A stretch of 64,000 bases of DNA, from assembly GCF_001280015.1 (NCBI RefSeq), contig NZ_LGDV01000251.1, positions 310,001 through 374,000 of the forward strand, given 5' to 3'. A program made the position numbers and the translations under genes. The stretch's first letter is position 1. Each line of letters starts with the position of its first letter. The notes under the pieces were generated by a model, which saw only the letters and a program-made list of their open reading frames with translations, was not told the origin of the DNA and did not search any database. This document shows, piece after piece, positions 24,095-31,625 of the stretch. Origin of the DNA: Streptomyces sp. MMG1121. GTDB lineage: Bacteria; Actinomycetota; Actinomycetes; Streptomycetales; Streptomycetaceae.

Positions 24095-24388
24095 ATGGAG
24101 ACCTTGGCGAACTGGAACGGGAACGGTCCCGGCCCGTGGATCCTGTTCTTCCCGCTGATCTGGGCGGCCGTCGTGTTCGGTGCCGTCACGCTGCTGCGGC
24201 GCACCGGATGGCGCGGCCGCGGCGGCCCCTGGCGCCCGCTCGACGCCGGCCGCCCGGCCGGTGACTCGCCGCTCGCCGTCCTCGGCCGCCGCTTCGCCTC
24301 CGGCGAGATCGACGAGGACGAGTACTGGCGCCGTCTGTCCGTCCTGGAGGAGCAGTTCGGCCGCACGGGCAAGGGCGGAGCCCTATGA
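24095..24388 (+). CDS. Small membrane protein with C-terminal SHOCT domain
   Basis: A 97-residue protein. One membrane segment (PWILFFPLIWAAVVFGAVTLL, residues about 10-30) is followed by a basic Gly-rich linker and a SHOCT motif (LGRRFASGEIDEDEYWRRLSVLEE), a short helical pair found at the end of many bacterial membrane proteins. Function is unknown; such genes often respond to envelope stress. I choose the ATG at 24095 because GGGAG lies 9 bases before it; the ATG at 24086 touches that site. A two-component-type palindrome lies upstream. Confidence 0.8.
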   Translation: METLANWNGNGPGPWILFFPLIWAAVVFGAVTLLRRTGWRGRGGPWRPLDAGRPAGDSPLAVLGRRFASGEIDEDEYWRRLSVLEEQFGRTGKGGAL

Positions 24389-24663
24389 CCGTGCGACCGC
24401 ACCGCGGGCCGCCGCGAGCGCGGTGGGCGCGGTGAAGGGCTGCGGCGGTGGCGCCACCGCCGTACTGGCGCCCGCCGGACGTCGCACGGCGATCACGCGC
24501 CCCTCGGACTCCTCGGCCGGGTGCTGGTGAAGGCCTCCGAGAGCACGGGCGACACCGCGTTCGCCTTCACCGTGCCACCCGTCCGGACATCCTGCGGGCC
24601 GTCGGCGCAGGGTTGCGCACCGACGGCCGGCGCCGCCGTCGTACCGGAGAGGTCACCGCCCGG

Positions 24664-25383
24664 TCAGCCGGGAACGGCCGACCGGGCGGGAGCCTGCGCC
24701 CCGGACACGGCGGAAGCGTGCGCCGGAGCGGGAGCGGCGGCAGCGGCGCCGACGGCGGCTGCGGTGATCACGGGAGCCCCGGCGGCCATGGCTGCCCCGA
24801 CCGGCACGGGAGATGGGGCGACCGCGGCCGCCCCGGCGGTCACCGGCACCCCGGTCGGCACGGGCGCCGCGACGCTCACGGGCACGGCGGCCGGCACCGG
24901 TTCCGTCGGCGCCGGCCGTGCCGCCCGTACCGTACGGCGCGGCGCGCCCGCCTGCTGGATCCGGGCCACGGCCGGAGCGGGCAGCGTGAACCACACGACC
25001 TTGCCGTTCTCGCCGTCCGGCCGGGCGCCCCAGCTCTCGCTCACGGCGGCCACCATCGCAAGCCCCCGCCCACAGGTGGCCAGCAGGCCGGCGTCCGGCG
25101 CGTCCGCGGTGTCGGCCGGCACCGGCAGCCGCGGGTCGTTGTCGCGCACCGAGACCGTGAGCCGGTCCGGCAGCAGCTCCAGCTCGACCGTGCACGACTT
25201 GTCGGGCCTGGCGTGCCGGTGGACGTTGCTCAGCAACTCCGTCACACCGAGCGCGGCACCGTCTATCAACGGGTCCATATGCCAGTAGCGCAACTGCGCA
25301 GATACGATTCTGCGGACCTGACCGATCCGCGACGGCAAGGCTTGCAGCTCCACCGTGCAGTGCCTGCTCGGATGACTGGTCAC
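24664..25383 (-). CDS. RsbW-like ATP-binding protein (HATPase) with long Ala/Pro tail
   Basis: A 239-residue protein. Residues 1-135 form a GHKL ATPase of the anti-sigma-factor kinase type: the N-box GVTELLSNVHRHA, DNDPR, and GRGLAMVAAVSESWG. Streptomyces has dozens of these single-domain kinases, which bind anti-anti-sigma or sigma partners. Residues about 140-239 are a low-complexity tail of Ala, Pro, Val and Gly with no predicted fold. No partner gene is adjacent. The 275 bp between its stop and the SHOCT gene (24389-24663) hold no supported gene. Confidence 0.82.
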   Translation of the reverse strand: MTSHPSRHCTVELQALPSRIGQVRRIVSAQLRYWHMDPLIDGAALGVTELLSNVHRHARPDKSCTVELELLPDRLTVSVRDNDPRLPVPADTADAPDAGLLATCGRGLAMVAAVSESWGARPDGENGKVVWFTLPAPAVARIQQAGAPRRTVRAARPAPTEPVPAAVPVSVAAPVPTGVPVTAGAAAVAPSPVPVGAAMAAGAPVITAAAVGAAAAAPAPAHASAVSGAQAPARSAVPG

Positions 25384-25613
25384 GGCTGCGACTCCCCGAT
25401 GTAGAGGTCCGGACGGACCGGAAGAACACGGAGAACAACGGATCCAGCAGGGTGCTTGCGTCCAAACGTCCGCCTGCTGTCTTGGCCGGCGGGCTGGTTC
25501 GCAGCGTTATCGCCGGTAAACCCAGAGTGACGTGAGAACAGCGTGACAGCGCGGATGTGCTCCCGCAACTCGCCGCGAGGGGCCGCTGTTCGGAGGATGT
25601 GACCGGCGTGTCC

Positions 25614-25937
25614 TCAGCCGCCGCGTCCGGCGGCCCTGCGCACCGCCTCGATGAACCGCCGTGCCGCGGGCGGCCCCGGCTGCCCCGGAGCGGGATCGTG
25701 CTCACCCAGCGTCAGCAGGTACCGCTTGCCGTTGAGGTCGGCCAGCGCCCGGTCGTCCGGTGCGAACCAGGGCTTGGACGCCCGTACCGCCTGCACCGGC
25801 GCGCTGTCGATCTCGCTGCCGTAGCTGTTGAGCAACTCCAGCCTGCCGTCGTTGATCCGGACCTGTCCGGCCCGGGTGAGTGAACGCAGCCGCTTGCCGA
25901 TCCGCACGCCCTTGGCCGTGAACTCGGGCTCCGCCAT
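25614..25937 (-). CDS. Conserved-looking hypothetical protein, 107 aa
   Basis: I do not recognise a named family. It starts [20 protein letters not shown] at an ATG with GGCGAGAG before it. Residues 15-75 alternate basic and hydrophobic residues ([30 protein letters not shown]), like a small beta-barrel or PH-like fold. The tail is Pro/Ala/Arg-rich. No membrane segment. Codon use is normal for its neighbours, which supports it being real. Confidence 0.6.
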   Translation of the reverse strand: MAEPEFTAKGVRIGKRLRSLTRAGQVRINDGRLELLNSYGSEIDSAPVQAVRASKPWFAPDDRALADLNGKRYLLTLGEHDPAPGQPGPPAARRFIEAVRRAAGRGG

Positions 25938-26256
25938 CTCTCGCCGCCCCCTCGCGCGTGTGCTTCCGCGATCCAGTGTGCGCCCCCGGTTCGGGACGAT
26001 CGGTCCCGTCGCGTGCAGTGTGCCCCGAGGCGGCCGAGAGCACCAGTACACGCGGGGCGCGTGCGACGGGAGCCCGGAGCAGTCCCGCCAATGCGCCCCC
26101 GGATGTCCCGTCGAGGTCTCGCACGCCCGTGCCCCAGGCCGGCTTTGGGTGGCTCAAAGATGCGTTTATGCAGGTGGGAAGCGGTGCGAAAGATGCCTAT
26201 GCTCGACTTGCCGGCCGCGTGAGGCGCCGTCGGCGCCCAGCGTAAGGAGCACCGCC

Positions 26257-27381
26257 GTGAGCACCACCCACCAGACCCGGACCGGCGCCACCCTCGACGT
26301 CGACCGCAGCGACACCGCCTACCGCGACTGGCTGAAAGAAGCCGTGCGCAAGGTCCAGGCCGACGCCAACCGATCGGCGGACACGCACCTGCTCCGCTTC
26401 CCGCTGCCCGAGCAGTGGGGCATCGACCTCTATCTGAAGGACGAGTCGACCCACCCCACCGGCAGTCTCAAACACCGCCTCGCCCGTTCCCTGTTCCTCT
26501 ACGGCCTCTGCAATGGCTGGATCCGCCCCGACCGCCCGGTGATCGAGGCGTCCAGCGGCTCGACCGCCGTCTCCGAGGCCTACTTCGCCAAGCTGATCGG
26601 CGTGCCCTTCATCGCGGTCATGCCGCGCACGACGAGCGCCGAGAAGTGCCGCCTCATCGAGTTCCACGGCGGCCGATGTCACTTCGTGGACGACTCCCGG
26701 AAGATGTACGAGGAGTCCGCCCGGCTCGCGGTGGAGACCGGCGGCCACTACATGGACCAGTTCACCTACGCCGAGCGGGCCACGGACTGGCGCGGCAACA
26801 ACAACATCGCCGAATCCATCTTCCGCCAGCTGGAGTTGGAGCGGTTCCCGGAACCGGCGTGGATCGTCGCCACGGCGGGCACCGGCGGCACCTCCGCGAC
26901 GCTGGCCCGCTACGTCCACTACATGCAGTACGACACCCGCGTCTGCGTGGCCGACCCGGACAACTCCTGCTTCTTCGAGGGCTGGACCACCGGCGATCCG
27001 GACGTCACCTGCGACTGCGGCTCCCGGATCGAGGGCATCGGCCGTCCGCGCATGGAGCCGAGCTTCGTGCCCGGCGCGATCGACCGGATGATGAAGGTCC
27101 CGGACGCGGCCAGCGTCGCCGCCGTACGCGCCCTGGAGCGGGCCATCGGCCGCAAGGCGGGCGGCTCCACGGGCACCGGGCTGTGGAGCGCGCTGAAGAT
27201 CGTCTCCGAGATGGTGGCCGAGGGCCGCACCGGCAGCGTCGTCACCCTGCTGTGCGATCCGGGCGACCGCTATCTCGACAAGTACTACTCCGACGCCTGG
27301 CTCGCCGGGCAGGGGTTGGACATCACGCCGTACACGACGGCGATCGAGACCCTGCTGACGACGGGTGTGTGGCCGCACTGA
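26257..27381 (+). CDS. cds1: PLP-dependent cysteine synthase-family protein, L-cysteine desulfhydrase-like (Cds1)
   Basis: A 374-residue fold-type II PLP enzyme. The cofactor lysine is Lys72 in [11 protein letters not shown], the substrate-binding loop is [12 protein letters not shown], and the phosphate-binding loop is in [14 protein letters not shown]. Length and the motifs [23 protein letters not shown] and [13 protein letters not shown] match the mycobacterial Cds1 group, which breaks L-cysteine into hydrogen sulfide, ammonia and pyruvate. A cysteine-synthase-like activity is the alternative. The GTG at 26257 has AAGGAG at the right distance. GGCGCC-GTC-GGCGCC lies just upstream. Confidence 0.82.
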   Translation: MSTTHQTRTGATLDVDRSDTAYRDWLKEAVRKVQADANRSADTHLLRFPLPEQWGIDLYLKDESTHPTGSLKHRLARSLFLYGLCNGWIRPDRPVIEASSGSTAVSEAYFAKLIGVPFIAVMPRTTSAEKCRLIEFHGGRCHFVDDSRKMYEESARLAVETGGHYMDQFTYAERATDWRGNNNIAESIFRQLELERFPEPAWIVATAGTGGTSATLARYVHYMQYDTRVCVADPDNSCFFEGWTTGDPDVTCDCGSRIEGIGRPRMEPSFVPGAIDRMMKVPDAASVAAVRALERAIGRKAGGSTGTGLWSALKIVSEMVAEGRTGSVVTLLCDPGDRYLDKYYSDAWLAGQGLDITPYTTAIETLLTTGVWPH

Positions 27382-27394
27382 GCCCGCGGGCGGG

Positions 27395-27865
27395 TCAGCC
27401 CAGGTGCCGGTCCAGCGCCGCGACCGCCTTGCGGACGGCCTGGCCGACGCCCGGCCGGATGAGCCCGCACACCAGGCGGAAGGGGGCCGTGCCGTCGAGG
27501 GCGAAGGTCATCCGCACCCGGGTTCCCGCACCGGCCGGAGTCAGCCGCCACTCCTCGATCCAGGCACGGGCGCCCGGTGCGTTCGTCGCGTCGACCCGGT
27601 AGGCGTACACCTCGGGTGCCTTCGCCACCAGCACCGTCTCCTGGAAGTGGATCCCGCCCCGCAGCCGTACCTCACGCCCGCCTTCGGTCGGCCGGGCGGC
27701 GGCCACCGACGAGAACCACTGCGGCCAGCCGGGCACGTCCTCGGCGAGGGCCCGGAAGACCGTCTCCGGTGCGGCGGCCATGTCCCGGGTGAACACGAAC
27801 CGTACCGGCGCGCTGTCGACGAAATCCGGCCCGACCGGGCGCAGACGCTGCGGCATGACGGCCAA
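27395..27865 (-). CDS. SRPBCC-family protein (START-like)
   Basis: A 156-residue helix-grip protein: VRFVFTRDMAAAPETVFRAL at the first strand/helix, DVPGWPQWFSSV, and a final long helix GVGQAVRKAVAALDRHLG. The family binds lipids, polyketides or other hydrophobic ligands in a deep pocket; the ligand here is unknown. It is convergent with the cysteine desulfhydrase-like gene, 13 bp away, and is followed on its own strand by nothing that looks co-transcribed. Confidence 0.8.
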   Translation of the reverse strand: MAVMPQRLRPVGPDFVDSAPVRFVFTRDMAAAPETVFRALAEDVPGWPQWFSSVAAARPTEGGREVRLRGGIHFQETVLVAKAPEVYAYRVDATNAPGARAWIEEWRLTPAGAGTRVRMTFALDGTAPFRLVCGLIRPGVGQAVRKAVAALDRHLG

Positions 27866-27925
27866 CCCCCTCGTGAAGTCCCCTCCGGAAGCGGGGCGTT
27901 GACGGGCAGCCTAGTTGACGCACCG

Positions 27926-28756
27926 TCAGATGTCGTCGTCCGCTTCGGGTTCGCCCGCCACGATCAGCCGCGCCAGATGCTCCGAGACCTCCGCGCGCGC
28001 CTCGGCCGGCAGCCCCGCGTCCGTGACGAGCGTGTCCACCTGCTCCAGCGCCGCGAACGAACTGAGACCCACCGTGCCCCACTTGGTGTGGTCGGCGACC
28101 ACCACGACCCGGCGCGCGGAGTGCACCAGCCGCCGGTTGGTCTCGGCCTCCGCCAGGTTCGGCGTCGACAGTCCCGCCTCGACCGATATGCCGTGCACAC
28201 CCAGGAAGAGCAGGTCGAAGTGGAGGGCGGCGATCGCCTGGTCCGCGACCGGCCCCACCAGCGAGTCCGACGGCGTGCGCACCCCGCCGGTCAGCACCAC
28301 CGTGGCCGCGCCCTGTCGCTGACCCGAGGTGCGCTGCGCCGTGTGGAAGACGTCCGCGACCCGCACCGAGTTCGTCACCACGGTCAGGTCGGGCACCTCC
28401 AGCAGGTGCTGCGCGAGCGCGTACGTCGTCGTTCCGCCGGACAGGGCGATCGCCGTGCCCGGGGTGACCAGCCGGGCGGCGGCCCGCGCGATGTCCTCCT
28501 TGGCAGTCAGCTCCAGACCCGACTTGGCTTCGAAGCCGGGCTCGTGGGTGCTGGCCTCGACCACCGGCACCGCGCCGCCGTGCACCTTCTCCAGCATGCC
28601 CTGGCGGGCGAGCGAGTCCAGGTCGCGGCGCACGGTCATGTCCGACACGCCGAGCTTGCGGGTCAGCTCGTTGACCCGCACCCCGCCCCGGCGCCGGACC
28701 TCGTCCAGGATCAGGGCGCGGCGCTGCTCCGCGAGGAGGTTCTGATTCTCACTCAC
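27926..28756 (-). CDS. DeoR/GlpR-family transcriptional regulator
   Basis: A 276-residue regulator. The N-terminal helix-turn-helix is in VNELTRKLGVSDMTVRRDLDSLARQG near residues 27-50, followed by KVHGGAV, and the C-terminal DeoR sensor has LSGGTTTYALAQHL and GVHGISVEAGLSTPNLAEAETN. I choose the GTG at 28756, which follows GGAG at a good distance, over in-frame codons further upstream. It stands alone, so its sugar target is not evident here; it is a different subtype from the regulator at 14950. Confidence 0.86.
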   Translation of the reverse strand: MSENQNLLAEQRRALILDEVRRRGGVRVNELTRKLGVSDMTVRRDLDSLARQGMLEKVHGGAVPVVEASTHEPGFEAKSGLELTAKEDIARAAARLVTPGTAIALSGGTTTYALAQHLLEVPDLTVVTNSVRVADVFHTAQRTSGQRQGAATVVLTGGVRTPSDSLVGPVADQAIAALHFDLLFLGVHGISVEAGLSTPNLAEAETNRRLVHSARRVVVVADHTKWGTVGLSSFAALEQVDTLVTDAGLPAEARAEVSEHLARLIVAGEPEADDDI

Positions 28757-28959
28757 GTACGCTCCGGTCCTTTCGCCGCCAACCGTCCGACCCGCCCGGC
28801 GCACCGGCTCCGACCAGGAGACTCCGTACGACCGGAGGTGCGCGGGCGTCCCATCTTTTCACGGGTCGGTACCGGTTGCGCCACCCACCTGTCACAACGC
28901 GCACATGCCACTCGGGGCGCGGCGAGCACGCCCGATGTCACACGGATCGAGGAGATTCC

Positions 28960-31410
28960 GTGACGAACCGTGCACGGCCCGGCTGGAGTGGAGATCCTGA
29001 ACCGCGCAGCGACACAGGCCTTCAGGCGCGTCACGGGGGTGCGAGGACAGTGGAACGGGCGCGGGACCGCTCCGCCGGGCAGCCGGACGGACTCACGGAG
29101 CCGACCACCGACCGGGCGGACACGAGCGCCCCGCCGGAGCCCGAGCTGGAGCTCCTCGTGCACGGCGTCGGCGGCACGACGCCCGAGAAGATGCTCGGCG
29201 ACCCCCGCACGGTCCGGGTCACCGGTGACGACACGGCCGCCGTGTTCCGGCGCGCGGTGGACACCGAGCCAGGCGAGGGACCGCGAGCCGAGCCGGTGCG
29301 GGAGGCGTACGTCTGGTGCAATCTGACCTCCGGCGACAGCAGCCGCGCCCTGTGGCTGTTACTGCTGCCGTTCATGGTGGTCAACCTCGCCCACTGGATG
29401 CGCCCCGCCACGGCGGGCCGGCCGCGCGCCGTCCGCCTCTACGGCCTCCTCGTCCGGCTGACCGCCCTCACCCTGACGCTGCTGCTGGTGGCCGCCGCCT
29501 GCGAGGTGGCCCTGGATCTGGTGGCCTGGCAGTGCGCCGGCGTCCACGACTGCGCCCGTCGCCACTCCTGGCTGACCTTCTCGACCGCCTCCGCCTCCGG
29601 GGCGAACGGCGGCTGGTGGAGCCTGCCCGGCCGCCGGCTCGCGCTCGCCGCGCTCGTACCGGCCGCGCTGACCGCCCTGCTCTGGTACCTCTCGCACCGC
29701 ACCTGGAGCGCGTACGAGTCGCACCGGCCGATGTCCCGCGAACCCGAGCCGAAGACCGACGGCAGCGCGCTCGCCACGCCCGGCTTCTGGTACGGACGCC
29801 GGCTCGTGGCCCGGCTGCGCGCGGCGCACACCGCCGCGGGCCTGCTGACCGTGGCCGCCGCCGTCGCGACCCCGGCGGCCCGCTTCGACCACCGGCCGGG
29901 CGGCCCTGCGGCCCTGAACGCCCTGAGCTGGCTGCTGCTCGCGGCCCTGCTGGCCTGGGCGGCAGCGGCGGTGGGCGTGGTCTGCCGCCGGGGGCGCAGC
30001 GAGAACCGCCTCGACCAGCGGCTCGACCGGCACCTCGTACGCCGGCTCCCGCTCGGCGCGCTCGGCCTGCTGCTGCTCACCGCGCTCTACGCCGGCTGGT
30101 CCCGGCCCGGCTGGCACTCCACCGGGCGGCTGCCGGGCGACCCGGCCTTCGGCGCCCTGATGCTGGCCCAGGGGCTGCTCGTCGTCGCCCTCGCCGTCGT
30201 GGCCCGGGACCTGCACCGCCGCGCCCCCGACCGACGGGCCGGGATGCGGGGCCTCGGCGGACCGGCCGTCGCGCTGCTCGCCTGTGCGCTGGGCGGGGTG
30301 ATGTCCGGCGGGGTGGCGCAGCGCGTCGGCGGCTGGCTGGACGGCACCGGCGCCCTGCCCGCCGGGCCGCCCGTGCTGCTGACCTGGCAGGCGTCCACGA
30401 TCCCGCCGGTCCTCGCGGTCCTGCTGCTCCTCGCCGCCCGGCTCGGGTTCGCCGCCGCGCGAATCGCCCGCACCGAACGCGCCCGCGTCCGCCACGAGCA
30501 CCCCGGCGAACCAGAGGACCAGGACCGCACCCGCACCATCGCCCACGTCCGGGCCATGGCCACCCTCACCGACCGGGCGCCTCTCGCCGTCGCGGTGCTC
30601 ACCGCCACCACCCTCGTGCTCGGCGCCCTGGCTCTCGCCGGAGCCATGGCCACCGGCAAGACGCCCGACGGAGCGGCCCGCCGCACCTACGACGCCCTCG
30701 AGGCCGCCGCCGAGACCTCCCAGGCACTGGGCTCCTGGCTGGTCGGATTCGGCTTCCTGCTGTTCGTGACCTGGGGCCGGCGCGCCTACAAGGACGCCTC
30801 GGCGCGGCGCACCATCGGCATCCTCTGGGACGTCGGCACCTTCTGGCCGCGCGCCGCCCACCCCTTCGCGCCGCCCTGCTACGCCGAGCGTGCCGTACCG
30901 GACCTGACCTGGCGGATGGCGACCTGGACACAGCGCACCGGCGGCCGCCTGGTCCTCTCCGGCCACTCCCAGGGCAGCGTCCTGGCCGCGGCCGCCGCCT
31001 GGCAGCTGACCCCGTCGGCACGCAAACGGATCGCCCTGCTGACCTACGGCTCCCCACTGGAACGTCTCTACGGCCGCTGGTTCCCGGCCCACTTCGGACC
31101 GCCCGCGCTCGCCGCCCTGCACCACGACGTGGCCTGCTGGCGCAACCTCTACCGCCGCACCGACCCCATCGGCGGCCCCGTCCGCGTCTCCGACGACACC
31201 ACCCCCGACGTCGACCACGCCCCCCTGCGGGACCCCCTCGCCTACGGCCGCACGCCCGAACATCCCCTCCCGGCGCCCATCCTCGGCCACTCCGACTACC
31301 AGGCGGACCCGGTCTTCGCCCGGGAACGCGCCCGCCTGCTGAGCCGGTTGCGCCCGGAGCTGCCGGAGCAGCGCCCGGAGCCGGGAGACTCCCGGGGCAG
31401 GGCCGGTTAG
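28960..31410 (+). CDS. Large multi-pass membrane protein with C-terminal alpha/beta-hydrolase domain; contains a TTA codon
   Basis: An 816-residue protein starting at a GTG with GAGGAG upstream. The N-terminal 70 residues are polar, then ELELLVHGVGGTTPEKML resembles the opening of a lipase-type fold. Around ten hydrophobic segments lie between residues 120 and 610. The C-terminal part has RLVLSGHSQGSVLAAAAAW, with the GxSxG serine-nucleophile elbow of esterases and lipases, then AYGRTPEHPLPAPILGHSDY with a candidate late His. Codon 134 (29359-29361) is TTA, needing the rare leucyl-tRNA bldA, so full expression is probably tied to development. The substrate is unknown. Confidence 0.72.
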   Translation: MTNRARPGWSGDPEPRSDTGLQARHGGARTVERARDRSAGQPDGLTEPTTDRADTSAPPEPELELLVHGVGGTTPEKMLGDPRTVRVTGDDTAAVFRRAVDTEPGEGPRAEPVREAYVWCNLTSGDSSRALWLLLLPFMVVNLAHWMRPATAGRPRAVRLYGLLVRLTALTLTLLLVAAACEVALDLVAWQCAGVHDCARRHSWLTFSTASASGANGGWWSLPGRRLALAALVPAALTALLWYLSHRTWSAYESHRPMSREPEPKTDGSALATPGFWYGRRLVARLRAAHTAAGLLTVAAAVATPAARFDHRPGGPAALNALSWLLLAALLAWAAAAVGVVCRRGRSENRLDQRLDRHLVRRLPLGALGLLLLTALYAGWSRPGWHSTGRLPGDPAFGALMLAQGLLVVALAVVARDLHRRAPDRRAGMRGLGGPAVALLACALGGVMSGGVAQRVGGWLDGTGALPAGPPVLLTWQASTIPPVLAVLLLLAARLGFAAARIARTERARVRHEHPGEPEDQDRTRTIAHVRAMATLTDRAPLAVAVLTATTLVLGALALAGAMATGKTPDGAARRTYDALEAAAETSQALGSWLVGFGFLLFVTWGRRAYKDASARRTIGILWDVGTFWPRAAHPFAPPCYAERAVPDLTWRMATWTQRTGGRLVLSGHSQGSVLAAAAAWQLTPSARKRIALLTYGSPLERLYGRWFPAHFGPPALAALHHDVACWRNLYRRTDPIGGPVRVSDDTTPDVDHAPLRDPLAYGRTPEHPLPAPILGHSDYQADPVFARERARLLSRLRPELPEQRPEPGDSRGRAG

Positions 31411-31423
31411 ACCGAGTGCTGTA

Positions 31424-31585
31424 CTACTCGACGACGATCCCGCCCGAGTGCCGTACTGCCGCGTTGTGGCCGGTGGGCACCACGTTCGGGCCGTTGACGG
31501 TCTCTGCGCCGTGGGCCGTCAGGAGCGCGTGCGGCCCGTCCGGGTCGTCCGCGGAGAGCCGGGCGAGCGTCACCGGCGACCTCAT
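31424..31585 (-). CDS. Possible 53-residue small protein
   Basis: A short frame on the minus strand from an ATG at 31585 to a TAG at 31424. CTGGAGGAACGG, a good ribosome-binding site, lies about 5-12 bases before the ATG. The product begins MRSPVTLARLSADDPDG and ends HNAAVRHSGGIVVE. It lies directly after the beta-helix/AAA gene on the same strand, 40 bp beyond its stop, so it could be the last gene of that transcript. Third codon positions are mostly G or C. I do not recognise it and cannot exclude chance. Confidence 0.4.
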   Translation of the reverse strand: MRSPVTLARLSADDPDGPHALLTAHGAETVNGPNVVPTGHNAAVRHSGGIVVE

Positions 31586-31625
31586 TCCCGTTCCTCCAGC
31601 AGCTTGTGCGGCTCCGGCCCGCTGC

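Noticed and set aside
24521..25288. A plus-strand frame with many Ala, Gly and Thr residues
   Set aside because: It is the reverse complement of the low-complexity tail and ATPase domain of the RsbW-like gene, which has the real motifs.
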